The notes under the pieces were generated by a model. That model did no database searches. It was not told the DNA's origin and saw only the letters and a list, made by a program, of their open reading frames with translations. From assembly GCA_021808665.1 (NCBI GenBank), contig JAKBBA010000022.1, positions 19,905 through 63,566 of the forward strand: DNA of 43,662 bases, in the 5' to 3' direction. Origin of the DNA: Actinomycetes bacterium. Lineage in GTDB: Bacteria > Actinomycetota > Acidimicrobiia > Acidimicrobiales > Palsa-688. The position numbers and the translations under genes are program-made. The stretch's first letter is position 1, and the number at the start of each line of letters is the position of its first letter. Below are positions 1-7,645 of this stretch, piece by piece.

Positions 1-2039
1 GTGGGCATGGCGGCGATGATGTTGTTGATGTGGATGTTGTCGGCGGGGACCGAGCCTTGGTAGGTGGCGTCGCCGAAGCTGAAGACTCCCCCGTCGGACC
101 CGATCAGCCAGTAGCCGTGGCCTGTGGCTGTGGGCGGAGCCGGGGAACTTACTGTCGGGGCGGACGCTGGAGATGACGGGGATGTGACGGTGGAGCCCCG
201 GGATTTGCAGAGTACTCCCGCTTTGAAGATTGCCGCCGTCGGGGTTCCCAGGCCCGACGCCATGTCATAGCCGGCTCGAGCTGGGTAGGCGCCGTTGTTG
301 GTACCGGTGTAGTCATTGTTCCCGCTCGTCACGTCAAAGAGGTCATTGGCGTGGGAGTACAGGGCCGAGTTGACAAGGCCCGAAGCATTCGCCGGGACGG
401 TGGCAGCGCATGCTTGGTCTGCTAGCGCGACCGCTGCGGCCCACAGCGGAGTCGCGCCGCTAGTGCCTCCCACCGACGTCCATTGCTGAGCAAAGTAGAT
501 TCCGAAGCCGTCGTAGGGATCGGCAACCGCAGACACGTCGGGAACCTCTCGGCAATACGAACCGGCGGGAGCACCGCAGTCGGAGTTGGAAGACAACCCT
601 TGGATAATGCCTTTGGCGGTCTGCCACTTAGGCATGCTCCAAAGAGTGGAGATGCCGCCGCCACCAGATCCAGACTGGGTCGCCTGATCATTCCATACCG
701 TCTCGGAGGATCGGAACCCGGCGGGGGTCAAACTGAGCGTCGTTCCGCCTACCGAGGTGACATACGGGTCGCTGCCGGGGTCGTCCACTGCCAAGGCGGT
801 AGAAGATCCCGGGCCCTGGTAGCAATCCTCAGACCCAGAGTCCCCTGCCGCCGCGAACACACTCTGGCCTTGAGTTGCCATCTGCATGAAGATGGCCTCC
901 TCAGCTTGGGCACCGGACGCACCGAGGTCTGCTTCACACAACCCCCAACTGGTGGAAACGACCTCGGCAGTGTCGTCGTTTGCAATCTGAGCGTACTCGT
1001 CAAGCGGGCCCGAACCGCCATTATTGGGGGCCTCGTAGACGTCTACCGTCGCGTCGGGGGCCAACTCGATCGCAGTGTCGATGTCGAGAGTCGACTCGCC
1101 GCTACCGGTGCCAGTGCCGGCCCCGCCGTCGACGGGCACCTTTCTGACGGTCGTATGTATCCCATAGCAGGACTCGAAGGTGTTGACGTCGGTAGACGAA
1201 AATGGCTCCAGTTCGTACAGCGCGATGGTTTCACCCTGCCCGAAGAGTCCGTTGGTGTACGCTCCCGAGTCGAAGCCGTAAGCAGAGGCAAGCTGTTCGG
1301 CTGTGTAGCCGCCCGAGCTCTGAGCGCCGACACATGCCGGGGAGGTTGCTGAAGTCGCCGAGGAGAGATAGGCGCTGGCCGTGGCGACTGATGTCGTCGA
1401 GGTGCTTGCTGGGAGGGGAGCGCCGAGGATCTGAGTTTTCGCGATGGCGACGTCGGAGAGTCCGACGATCGCCGTTATCGCAGGAGCTATCGACGAAGGT
1501 ACCTGAGGGGCGGTCTGGTTGGCGTAGGCGATTCGGCCGTCTGTAAGGCGGTAGTCGTGGATGCTGACACCGAGGGCCCGCTCTGCGTCGCCGACGGTTG
1601 TCGAGACCGGAATCATAAGGTCGTTCGTGTTGACCTGGCCCGGGTGAAGGCCGATGTCTTCAAGTTGCGAGGTAACAGCGGCGACCGTCGCCGGCGACGC
1701 TCCGAAGACTGGGCCAAACTCTCCAGGCGAGAGAAAGTCGTGGTAGCGAGGTGAAGCTGGGTCGTACAGCGAACCCAGGAAGTTCTGTAGCGCAACGGGA
1801 TCGCGTGGAGCCAGAGCGAATTCGAGGTGAATGGGCGTCGAGGAGGAGTTCGGACCCAGATCGCGAGCCCGAGCAGGAACGACCACTGCGTGACCTATAG
1901 ATACCGGCCGTTGCGGGGCATGACCGGGTGACGTCTGGCCTACTGGCGCCGGTGGTGATCCTGCGAAAGCCGCATCTGGTGAAATAAGGCCTACGGCAGC
2001 CAGCATGGTCGCAGCTAGCGCCCTGGTCACGGTTCGCAT
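1..2039 (-). CDS. Secreted sedolisin (peptidase S53, pro-kumamolisin type), 3' end outside window
   Basis: Serine-carboxyl endopeptidase of the kumamolisin/sedolisin family, normally exported and active at acid pH. One frame stays open from the ATG at 2039 to the window edge (about 679 codons). Residues 1-26 form a signal peptide. An activation prodomain follows (about 45-200), with the S53-type motif SPRYHDFLSP. In the catalytic domain GESTLD supplies the Glu/Asp pair (near residues 315 and 319), AAGDSG is near 400, and GGTSGATP holds the nucleophile Ser (near 527). The calcium site is recognisable in FDVTSGNN and GYDMASGLGTP. A Ser/Pro/Thr linker follows, then the start of a repeat, GYWLIGSDGGVFSFGDA, of the kind common in Acidimicrobiia surface proteins. 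The catalytic residues look intact. Family assignment is strong; the true C-terminus and repeat number are not visible. Confidence 0.93.
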   Translation of the reverse strand, partial: MRTVTRALAATMLAAVGLISPDAAFAGSPPAPVGQTSPGHAPQRPVSIGHAVVVPARARDLGPNSSSTPIHLEFALAPRDPVALQNFLGSLYDPASPRYHDFLSPGEFGPVFGASPATVAAVTSQLEDIGLHPGQVNTNDLMIPVSTTVGDAERALGVSIHDYRLTDGRIAYANQTAPQVPSSIAPAITAIVGLSDVAIAKTQILGAPLPASTSTTSVATASAYLSSATSATSPACVGAQSSGGYTAEQLASAYGFDSGAYTNGLFGQGETIALYELEPFSSTDVNTFESCYGIHTTVRKVPVDGGAGTGTGSGESTLDIDTAIELAPDATVDVYEAPNNGGSGPLDEYAQIANDDTAEVVSTSWGLCEADLGASGAQAEEAIFMQMATQGQSVFAAAGDSGSEDCYQGPGSSTALAVDDPGSDPYVTSVGGTTLSLTPAGFRSSETVWNDQATQSGSGGGGISTLWSMPKWQTAKGIIQGLSSNSDCGAPAGSYCREVPDVSAVADPYDGFGIYFAQQWTSVGGTSGATPLWAAAVALADQACAATVPANASGLVNSALYSHANDLFDVTSGNNDYTGTNNGAYPARAGYDMASGLGTPTAAIFKAGVLCKSRGSTVTSPSSPASAPTVSSPAPPTATGHGYWLIGSDGGVFSFGDATYQGSVPADNIHINNIIAAMP

Positions 2040-2117
2040 TCTCTACGAATAATCGTCGTCGACGACTGGTGTCTTGAGCAAGACCGCTGCCTTTCGACGT
2101 CGCTGCTTGAGAAGCTC

Positions 2118-2152
2118 AAAAAGGAGTCCCGCCGGTATACCGGCGGGACTCC
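2118..2152 (-). terminator. Intrinsic terminator of the rpsF-ssb-rpsR-rplI operon
   Basis: A perfect 13-bp inverted repeat (arms 2123-2135 and 2140-2152, loop TATA) lies 25 bases past the rplI stop codon. Read on the minus strand it is followed directly by five T residues (2122-2118). This is a classical Rho-independent terminator and separates the ribosomal operon from the sedolisin gene downstream on the same strand. Confidence 0.9.
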
Positions 2153-2176
2153 AAGAGCTGCGTATCAGGTGGTGAA

Positions 2177-2629
2177 CTAGCCCCGGACTACTTCTACGGT
2201 CACGCGGAACTCCACTTCGCTGTGGAGCTTTACGGGAACCTCGTGGGTTCCGAGGGACTTGATCGGCTCGTCGAGGTGGATCCGTCGTCGATCGATTGTC
2301 ACTTTCGCCTGCTCCTCCACCGCCTCTGCTATGTCAGCGCTAGTGATCGAACCGAAGAGCTTCGCCTTCTCTCCAGAGCCGGCCCGAGCTTGAAGTCGAA
2401 TGACCATGGGCACCAGACGCCGGGCGATCTGCTCACCGGCCTCCCGGTCCCTGGCGTCTTTGAGGTCACGAGACTTTCGCATGGCGTTGGCCTGGGCCGT
2501 TACGCCAGGAGTGGCGACGATGGCGTAACCTTTGGGAAGGAGATAGTTCCTGGCGTAGCCATCGGCTACGTCGACGATGTCCCCGCGCTTGCCGACAGTT
2601 GCCAGATCTGACCTTAAAACGATGCGCAT
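2177..2629 (-). CDS. rplI: 50S ribosomal protein L9
   Basis: L9 binds 23S rRNA near the L1 stalk and helps keep the reading frame. The 150-residue product begins MRIVLRSDLATVGKRGDIVDVADGY and contains ARNYLLPKGYA, the conserved N-terminal L9 domain. The long linker helix and the C-terminal domain (FGSITSADIA, VKLHSEVEF) follow. Length is normal for the family. It is the last gene of the rpsF-ssb-rpsR-rplI operon. Its ATG follows the rpsR stop codon directly, with the Shine-Dalgarno GAGGAGG inside the end of rpsR, which suggests coupled translation. Confidence 0.98.
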   Translation of the reverse strand: MRIVLRSDLATVGKRGDIVDVADGYARNYLLPKGYAIVATPGVTAQANAMRKSRDLKDARDREAGEQIARRLVPMVIRLQARAGSGEKAKLFGSITSADIAEAVEEQAKVTIDRRRIHLDEPIKSLGTHEVPVKLHSEVEFRVTVEVVRG

Positions 2630-3052
2630 CTAAGCCTCCTCGGAGTTGGCAGCGCTGGATACACCAGCTAGGACCTCGTCGTAGTCGTCGAGGTCTTCGT
2701 AATCGGAGCTAATTTCCGGCTGGGTCTCGTCCGGTCGGGGAACCCGAGGCGGACGACCAGGAGCGCGCTCGCTGACCGCCCGCTGCGAGTACGGAAGCAG
2801 AGCCAACTCCCTGGCTGTCTTGACGGCCACCTGCACGTCCCGCTGGTGTTGGGTGCAGTTACCCGACACGCGACGGGAGCGAATCTTGCCGCGATCGCTG
2901 ACGAAGCGCCTGAGCAGGCCAACGTCTTTGTAGTCGACCCATGTGACATTGTCCTTGCAGAAAACGCAGACCTTCGTCTTGCCGCGAGGGCGAACGTCTT
3001 TGAGGATCCGCTTGGGTGACCGGTCCCTGTCTCGATCGTTATTACGTGCCAT
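2630..3052 (-). CDS. rpsR: 30S ribosomal protein S18, zinc-binding type, with acidic C-terminal extension
   Basis: S18 pairs with S6 on the 30S platform. The core is clear: [49 protein letters not shown]. The Cys pair in CVFC and a further Cys in NCTQHQ are typical of the zinc-binding (C+) form of S18. The product is 140 residues, against roughly 75-95 for most S18 proteins. The extra part is a C-terminal tail of about 45 residues, rich in Asp, Glu, Pro and Ser, with no domain I recognise. The gene follows ssb with a 3-base gap and abuts rplI. Start is ATG. Confidence 0.96.
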   Translation of the reverse strand: MARNNDRDRDRSPKRILKDVRPRGKTKVCVFCKDNVTWVDYKDVGLLRRFVSDRGKIRSRRVSGNCTQHQRDVQVAVKTARELALLPYSQRAVSERAPGRPPRVPRPDETQPEISSDYEDLDDYDEVLAGVSSAANSEEA

Positions 3053-3055
3053 CTC

Positions 3056-3514
3056 TTAGAAGGGCTCCTCATCGTAGTAGGGGTCCCCTCCGGGAGGCTC
3101 GTTGTTCACATTTCGCGCGCCGCCATACGAGCCGCCTCCGTCAGGCGAGCGACGCTCGTTCTTGGAGATCGCAACGGTCGCATATCGGAGGCTCGGGGCG
3201 ACTTCGTCCGCTGTGATCTCGATCTTCGAGCGCCGTTCCTTGTCCGGGGTCTCCCAACTACGCTGGTCGAGACGCCCGCTCACCAACACCCGGGTTCCCT
3301 TCGTCAGCGACTGCGCAGCGTTCTCAGCCAACTGGGCCCAGCAGACCACGTCGAAGAACGAGGTCGCCTCTTCCCACTCATTGGTCTGGCGGTTTTGCCA
3401 GCGACGGTTGACCGCCACACCGAAAGTAGCGGTGGCTTGCCCCGACGGGGTGAACCTCAACTCTGGGTCCCTCGTCAGGTTGCCGATGATGCTTACGTGG
3501 TTTCCGTTAGACAT
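3056..3514 (-). CDS. ssb: Single-stranded DNA-binding protein
   Basis: SSB coats single-stranded DNA during replication and repair. The 152-residue product opens with an OB fold (HVSIIGNLTRDPELRFTPSG, then VAVNRRWQN, FFDVVCWAQLAENAAQSLTKGTRVLVSGRL). A Gly/Asn-rich linker leads to the acidic tail DEEPF, the conserved tip that recruits partner proteins. It lies between rpsF and rpsR with gaps of 2 and 3 bases, the usual place in bacterial rpsF operons. Length and domains are typical. Confidence 0.98.
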   Translation of the reverse strand: MSNGNHVSIIGNLTRDPELRFTPSGQATATFGVAVNRRWQNRQTNEWEEATSFFDVVCWAQLAENAAQSLTKGTRVLVSGRLDQRSWETPDKERRSKIEITADEVAPSLRYATVAISKNERRSPDGGGSYGGARNVNNEPPGGDPYYDEEPF

Positions 3515-3516
3515 TT

Positions 3517-3882
3517 CTATATGGCTCCGTTCTCGTTCGTTGCCACCGGGTCACCTTCTTGTCCCGAGGAGCGGGCGGAGCTGACCGTGACCGCTTTGTC
3601 GGGGAGACGGATCACCTTGTGGCGGATGACCTCGTCGGCGAGTCCGAGCATCCGGTCGACCTCCTTCACCGCTGCAGGCTCAGCTCTTGTGTCGACTAGA
3701 GCGTAGAACCCTTCGCTTCGGTGATGGACCTCGTAGGCGAAACGTCGCCTACCCCAGCGATCCACCTTGGTGGCAGTAGCACCGTTGGTGTTGAGCAGCT
3801 GGGTGGTCCGGTCGAGGACCTGCCGGATGGCGTCCTCCTCCAGGCCAGCGTCGAGAATGACCATTATTTCGTAGTGCCGCAT
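3517..3882 (-). CDS. rpsF: 30S ribosomal protein S6
   Basis: S6 binds 16S rRNA together with S18. The 121-residue product has the family fold: MRHYEIMVILDAGLEEDAIR, VDRWGRRRFAYEVHHRSEGFYALVDTRA, VKEVDRMLGLADEVIRHKVIRL. A short Ser/Gly/Glu tail follows. It is the first gene of the four-gene operon. Start is ATG, with GGGAGGTGG a few bases upstream. The leader folds into hairpins that may be the S6:S18 autoregulatory element, entered separately. Confidence 0.98.
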   Translation of the reverse strand: MRHYEIMVILDAGLEEDAIRQVLDRTTQLLNTNGATATKVDRWGRRRFAYEVHHRSEGFYALVDTRAEPAAVKEVDRMLGLADEVIRHKVIRLPDKAVTVSSARSSGQEGDPVATNENGAI

Positions 3883-3905
3883 TGGCGGCTCACCACCTCC
3901 CTGTG

Positions 3906-3952
3906 GACCCGACCTTTAAGGTACGGGGCCCCGGAGCGTCCGGGGCAGGGTC
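3906..3952 (-). promoter_or_regulatory. Structured leader of rpsF, candidate S6:S18 binding element
   Basis: On the minus strand the leader can fold into a three-way structure. An outer stem pairs 3948-3952 with 3906-3910 (GACCC with GGGTC). It encloses a 7-bp GC hairpin (GCCCCGG with CCGGGGC, 3928-3946) and a small hairpin ACCTTTAAGGT (3912-3922). Many bacteria carry an RNA structure with a CCG element in rpsF leaders that binds the S6:S18 complex and represses the operon. Position and fold fit, but I did not align it to the published consensus. Confidence 0.35.
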
Positions 3953-4060
3953 TTATTGCAAAGACACGAAATCATACTCGAAACTGACGATGATGGCCCG
4001 CGGGGCAAGTCGAGTCCTCCGATGAGACCAAGGCAGACGAACTGTTCCTGGTCCCACGTT

Positions 4061-4088
4061 TCGGGGTGCTTCCGAGGACGCACCCCGA
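4061..4088 (-). terminator. GC-rich hairpin downstream of panB
   Basis: A perfect 9-bp inverted repeat, TCGGGGTGC (4061-4069) and GCACCCCGA (4080-4088), lies about 50 bases past the panB stop. There is no T-tract on the minus strand, so it is at best a weak or Rho-assisted terminator. It separates panB from the rpsF operon leader. Confidence 0.4.
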
Positions 4089-4141
4089 TTGGACTCGAAT
4101 CCCATTATCGCTTATGGGTGTGACATCGTGGTGATCCGTGC

Positions 4142-5107
4142 CTAGGAGTGGGACACGGGTGTCGGTGCGCCAGCCAGCGCTCGCCGAACGTCAAGCGTAG
4201 AAGCGAGGTGGTAGCTCTCCGAGTCGGACGGGAAAGCGCCGCAACGCACATCGCGTGCCCACGAGCTCACAGCTTTTACGGCGTCACTGTGAAGAGACGC
4301 GTAGCGTCTGACGAACTTGGCTGGTCTGGTGGCGTCCACGCCGAGCAGATCGTGGTAGACGAGGACCTGACCGTCGCAGTACGGTCCAGCTCCGATACCT
4401 ATGGTCGGCACGCTGACCGCATCGGTGACCATCTGGCCGACGACGTCGGGTACTGCCTCTATAACGAGGGCGAAACACCCTGCATCCTCGAGGGCTAGCG
4501 CGTCGTCGATGAGAGAGCGGACTGCTTGGAGGTCCTTGCCCTGAACCCGAAAACCCCCCAAAGCGTTAACCGATTGGGGAGTCAGCCCAAGGTGTCCCAT
4601 CACGGGAATTTCTGCGTCGAGGATGGCCTCTATGACACCCAGACGCCGTCGACCTCCTTCCAGCTTGACCGCCTGAGCACCGGACCGGATTAGGCGGGCG
4701 GCGTTCGTGACAGCGTCTGACGTTCCGGTGTGGTAGCTCATCCACGGCATGTCCGAGACGATCATGGGCCGGGGGCGTGCTCTGGCCACGGCGGCAGTGT
4801 GGTGGGCCATGTCCTCGACGGTCACTTGCAAAGTGTCTTCGTAGCCGAGAACGACCATGGCGAGCGAGTCGCCCACCAGGATTATGTCAACTCCCGCCTG
4901 GTCAGCCACCCGAGCGGCGGGAGCATCATATGCGGTTAGCATCACGATGCGATCCGGGCCACCCTTGCGGGACCTGATCTGCGGTGCTGTCGCACGTAGA
5001 ACCTCAGCGCTCGACACGCTTGGACTGGTCGGATCGACCCGGGGGTTGGAACTCGACGTACCGGCGGGGTTGTCGAGGGCAGGTTCGCATGGTCCGTAGA
5101 TGGTCAA
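4142..5107 (-). CDS. panB: 3-methyl-2-oxobutanoate hydroxymethyltransferase
   Basis: PanB transfers a hydroxymethyl group from 5,10-methylenetetrahydrofolate to 2-oxoisovalerate to make ketopantoate, an early step to pantothenate and coenzyme A. Family motifs run through the protein: MLTAYDAPAAR, GDSLAMVVLG, DMPWMSY, VKLEGG, PVMGHLGLTPQS, TIGIGAG, DGQVLVYHDLLG. The reading frame is open back to a GTG at 5143. A TTG at 5107 is the better start because AAGGAGG lies six bases upstream of it. That gives 321 residues, still with about 45 unconserved residues before the barrel. No other pantothenate gene is nearby. Confidence 0.95.
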   Translation of the reverse strand: MTIYGPCEPALDNPAGTSSSNPRVDPTSPSVSSAEVLRATAPQIRSRKGGPDRIVMLTAYDAPAARVADQAGVDIILVGDSLAMVVLGYEDTLQVTVEDMAHHTAAVARARPRPMIVSDMPWMSYHTGTSDAVTNAARLIRSGAQAVKLEGGRRRLGVIEAILDAEIPVMGHLGLTPQSVNALGGFRVQGKDLQAVRSLIDDALALEDAGCFALVIEAVPDVVGQMVTDAVSVPTIGIGAGPYCDGQVLVYHDLLGVDATRPAKFVRRYASLHSDAVKAVSSWARDVRCGAFPSDSESYHLASTLDVRRALAGAPTPVSHS

Positions 5108-5181
5108 AACCGACCTCCTTGTGCTCTGTCCGTCCAGCGCCACTGGGCTGCCAGCGGAATTTGTAAAAATGATCCTAGGCC

Positions 5182-5256
5182 CTACGCCACTCCCGGCGCT
5201 ACGCCACTCCCGGCGCTACGCCACTCCCGGCCCTACGCCACTCCCGGCGCTACGCC
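5182..5256. repeat. Four-copy 17-bp tandem repeat between panB and the DUF5318 gene
   Basis: The unit CTACGCCACTCCCGGCG is repeated four times from 5182 to 5249, with one base differing in the third copy. A partial fifth copy follows. The unit length is not a multiple of three and the array ends just past the DUF5318 stop, so it is intergenic. Function unknown. Confidence 0.92.
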
Positions 5257-5272
5257 AAACGAACTGGTGGCT

Positions 5273-5668
5273 CTAAAGCGAGAAGCTTCGAGCGAGGTGA
5301 TTCCAAGAGCAGCTTGGGCAGACCTCGACCACGTAACAGACCATGTCACTGGAGCGGCGCGAGATTCGCTCCATCTCAGCGTCGGATGTAACGCAGACCC
5401 CTGACGGCGCCAACCTTGCGCCGAAGATATACGAAACGAGCCGGACCTTGGTCTCCTCGCAGATCGGGCACAGCTCTCTGGACTCGTGGCCCACATTCAA
5501 GGCCGCGCGCATCAACTCAGGGTGGGCATCGCAGATATCGAGGCGAGACAGCCTGCCCTTCCGGAACTCTCTGACCGTAGCATCGCGCGCTAGGCGGTAG
5601 TCGACCTGACCGGAAACGCGCCGGCCTTCTTCACGTCCGCGTAGGGCTCCCGGCGGCAAGCTGACCAC
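5273..5668 (-). CDS. DUF5318 family protein with two CxxC pairs
   Basis: Conserved actinobacterial protein of unknown function. The 131-residue product has the family core VDYRLARDATVREFRKGRLSR and ICDAHPELMRAALNVG. CPIC and CPSC pairs follow and could form a metal-binding knuckle, with SYIFGARLAPSG between them. I recall the M. tuberculosis homologue (Rv0049) lying close to padR and ino1, as here. It is divergent from padR. The start is GTG at 5668; TTG at 5659 is an alternative. The first 17 residues are not conserved in character. Confidence 0.8.
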   Translation of the reverse strand: MVSLPPGALRGREEGRRVSGQVDYRLARDATVREFRKGRLSRLDICDAHPELMRAALNVGHESRELCPICEETKVRLVSYIFGARLAPSGVCVTSDAEMERISRRSSDMVCYVVEVCPSCSWNHLARSFSL

Positions 5669-5757
5669 CGGCGAAGGATATCAAGATAACCAGGGATGGC
5701 AGGGGGAGCTGGGCCAGGAAGGCCTCGAAGAACTCCCAAAAGGGCGATTCTTTCCGC

Positions 5758-5798
5758 TGATATATCAAATCGATACATCGTTCTGTTATATTGATGGC
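5758..5798 (+). promoter_or_regulatory. padR promoter with palindromic operator candidate; leaderless start
   Basis: TATATT at 5787-5792 resembles a -10 element and lies seven bases before the GTG start of padR, which would make the transcript leaderless. No Shine-Dalgarno sequence precedes the GTG. The perfect 10-bp palindrome TGATATATCA (5758-5767), followed by ATCGATACATCGT, lies in the -35 region and could be the site of PadR autoregulation. PadR regulators usually bind such AT-rich dyads. Confidence 0.45.
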
Positions 5799-6539
5799 GT
5801 GCTTGAGCTAGCGATACTTGGACTGCTGAAGGAGCAGGACCTCCACGGCTACGAGCTCAAGCGCCGTCTGGTCGAGCAACTGGGTCTGGTCAGCGGTACT
5901 TCTTTTGGGTCGCTCTATCCAGCCCTCGCCCGCTTGGAGGCCGCAGGCGCGGTCAAGTCAGTCGAATCTCGGTCGCATCCTGCGCCGACGGTCCCGCATA
6001 CCGGTTCGCTTGGAGGCGAGATAGCAGCTTTCAGGGTGCGGAAGTCGCCTGCGGGTGAAGGCAGCCGGCGAAGGAAGGTCTACGGGATAACACCAAGGGG
6101 AGAGGAGCTTTTCGCAGAGCTCCTCGCTGCGGGCAGCGGAGCGAGCGAGGACGAAAGGCTGTTCAGCTTGAAGCTTGCTCTTGCCAGGTATTTGCCGGCA
6201 GACGCACGCATAGGCCTCCTTGAGAGGCGTCGGGTGCAGTTGGCTGAGCAGGTGGCTCGACTTCGCTCCCGGCTTGAGTCAGTCCGGGATCGCTATGCGC
6301 TCAGCCTCCTTGAGCATCACCGTGACGCCACGCAGAGCGACCTCGACTGGGTCGACCGTATGCTCCTGTCGGAGCGTTCGCAGTCCGAAGCGACGTCTTC
6401 AGAGGCTACAGCCCGAACCCTCCCTGACGACCTATCCGACGGTAGCCCGCAGACGGTACCCGAGGGTCCGTCGATTGCCTTGCTGCGCGAGCCGCAGGCT
6501 GCCCAGCGTACAGATCACAGTCAGCATCAAGAGCAGTAA
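5799..6539 (+). CDS. PadR family transcriptional regulator
   Basis: The 246-residue product has a winged-helix PadR domain at the N-terminus: LELAILGLLKEQDLHGYELKRRLVEQLGL, SFGSLYPALARLEAAGAVK, and YGITPRGEELFAELL. An insertion of about 40 residues (roughly 52-95) interrupts the wing. The C-terminal helical PadR domain follows (AEQVARLRSRLESVRDRYALSLLEHHRDATQSDLDWVDRML), then a long low-complexity tail. The gene sits 29 bases upstream of ino1 in the same direction, an arrangement I recall from mycobacteria, so it may control inositol synthesis. Start is GTG, apparently leaderless. Confidence 0.88.
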   Translation: MLELAILGLLKEQDLHGYELKRRLVEQLGLVSGTSFGSLYPALARLEAAGAVKSVESRSHPAPTVPHTGSLGGEIAAFRVRKSPAGEGSRRRKVYGITPRGEELFAELLAAGSGASEDERLFSLKLALARYLPADARIGLLERRRVQLAEQVARLRSRLESVRDRYALSLLEHHRDATQSDLDWVDRMLLSERSQSEATSSEATARTLPDDLSDGSPQTVPEGPSIALLREPQAAQRTDHSQHQEQ

Positions 6540-6568
6540 CCACCAACTGAGCAGAAAGAACACGAGCT

Positions 6569-7645
6569 ATGAGCAAAAAGATTCGGCTGGCTATCGCCGG
6601 CGTTGGCAACTGTGCGAGCTCCCTGGTACAGGGTATCGAGTACTACCGAAACGCTGATCCCAACGACAGCGTGCCGGGTCTGATGCACGTGACCCTTGGT
6701 GGCTATCACGTATCGGACGTGGAGGTGGTCGCTGCATTCGACGTCGACGCGGACAAGGTAGGACTCGACGCCGGCAAGGCGATATTCGCCGGCCACAACA
6801 ACACGATCCGGTTCGCTTCTGTCGGCGAGATCGGAGTGACTGTGCAGCGCGGGCCAACCCTCGACGGTCTCGGAAAGTACTACCGTCAGACGATAGAGGA
6901 GTCTCCGGCCGAAGCGGTCGACGTGGCTGGGGTACTCAAGGAAGTCGGAGCCGACGTTCTGGTCTCCTACCTGCCTGTCGGCAGCGAGGAGGCGCAAAAG
7001 TTCTATGCGCAGGCCTGCCTGGATGCGAAGGTCGGTTTCGTCAATGCCATCCCGGTCTTTATCGCCAGCGACCCCCAGTGGGCCCAGAAGTTCACCGACG
7101 CTGGGGTGCCAATCGTCGGTGACGACATTAAGAGCCAGGTAGGAGCCACTATCGTGCACCGTATTCTCGCCAGGCTTTTCGAGGACAGGGGGTTGGTGCT
7201 CGATCGCACCTACCAGCTCAACGTCGGTGGGAACATGGACTTCAAGAACATGCTCGAGCGGGAACGGCTGGAGTCTAAGAAGATATCCAAGACGCAGTCG
7301 GTCACTAGTCAGATAGACAATGGAATCGCAGCTGACGACGTTCATATCGGCCCCTCTGACCACGTGCCTTGGCTCGAAGACCGTAAGTGGGCGTACATAC
7401 GTCTCGAAGGCCGCAACTTCGGTGACGTTCCTCTGAACGTGGAAATGAAGCTGGAGGTGTGGGACTCGCCGAACTCGGCCGGAGTGATCATCGACGCCGT
7501 CCGCTGCGCCAAGATCGCCAAAGATCGGGGCATCGGTGGCCCTCTTCTCGGTCCATCGGCGTACTTTATGAAGTCACCTCCGGTACAGTTCCACGACGAC
7601 GAGGCTCACCGGATGGTCGAGGCGTTCGCCTCCGACTCTGAGTGA
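6569..7645 (+). CDS. ino1: Inositol-3-phosphate synthase (actinobacterial type)
   Basis: Converts glucose 6-phosphate to 1L-myo-inositol 3-phosphate using NAD, the first step to mycothiol and phosphatidylinositol in actinobacteria. The 358-residue product starts [20 protein letters not shown] (Rossmann NAD site). It carries [35 protein letters not shown] and [15 protein letters not shown], then [11 protein letters not shown], the short prokaryotic form of the catalytic region. Length matches the actinobacterial family. ATG start. The next gene overlaps its stop codon, so the methyltransferase is probably co-transcribed. Confidence 0.97.
   Translation: MSKKIRLAIAGVGNCASSLVQGIEYYRNADPNDSVPGLMHVTLGGYHVSDVEVVAAFDVDADKVGLDAGKAIFAGHNNTIRFASVGEIGVTVQRGPTLDGLGKYYRQTIEESPAEAVDVAGVLKEVGADVLVSYLPVGSEEAQKFYAQACLDAKVGFVNAIPVFIASDPQWAQKFTDAGVPIVGDDIKSQVGATIVHRILARLFEDRGLVLDRTYQLNVGGNMDFKNMLERERLESKKISKTQSVTSQIDNGIAADDVHIGPSDHVPWLEDRKWAYIRLEGRNFGDVPLNVEMKLEVWDSPNSAGVIIDAVRCAKIAKDRGIGGPLLGPSAYFMKSPPVQFHDDEAHRMVEAFASDSE

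Noticed and set aside
483..1546. Long plus-strand open frames (483-1352, 1202-1546) opposite the start of the window
   Set aside because: They are shadows of the sedolisin gene on the minus strand, which has full family motifs.
3883..4141. Possible tRNA or small RNA gene between rpsF and panB
   Set aside because: Hairpins are present but no cloverleaf could be formed; only leader and terminator-like structures are supported.
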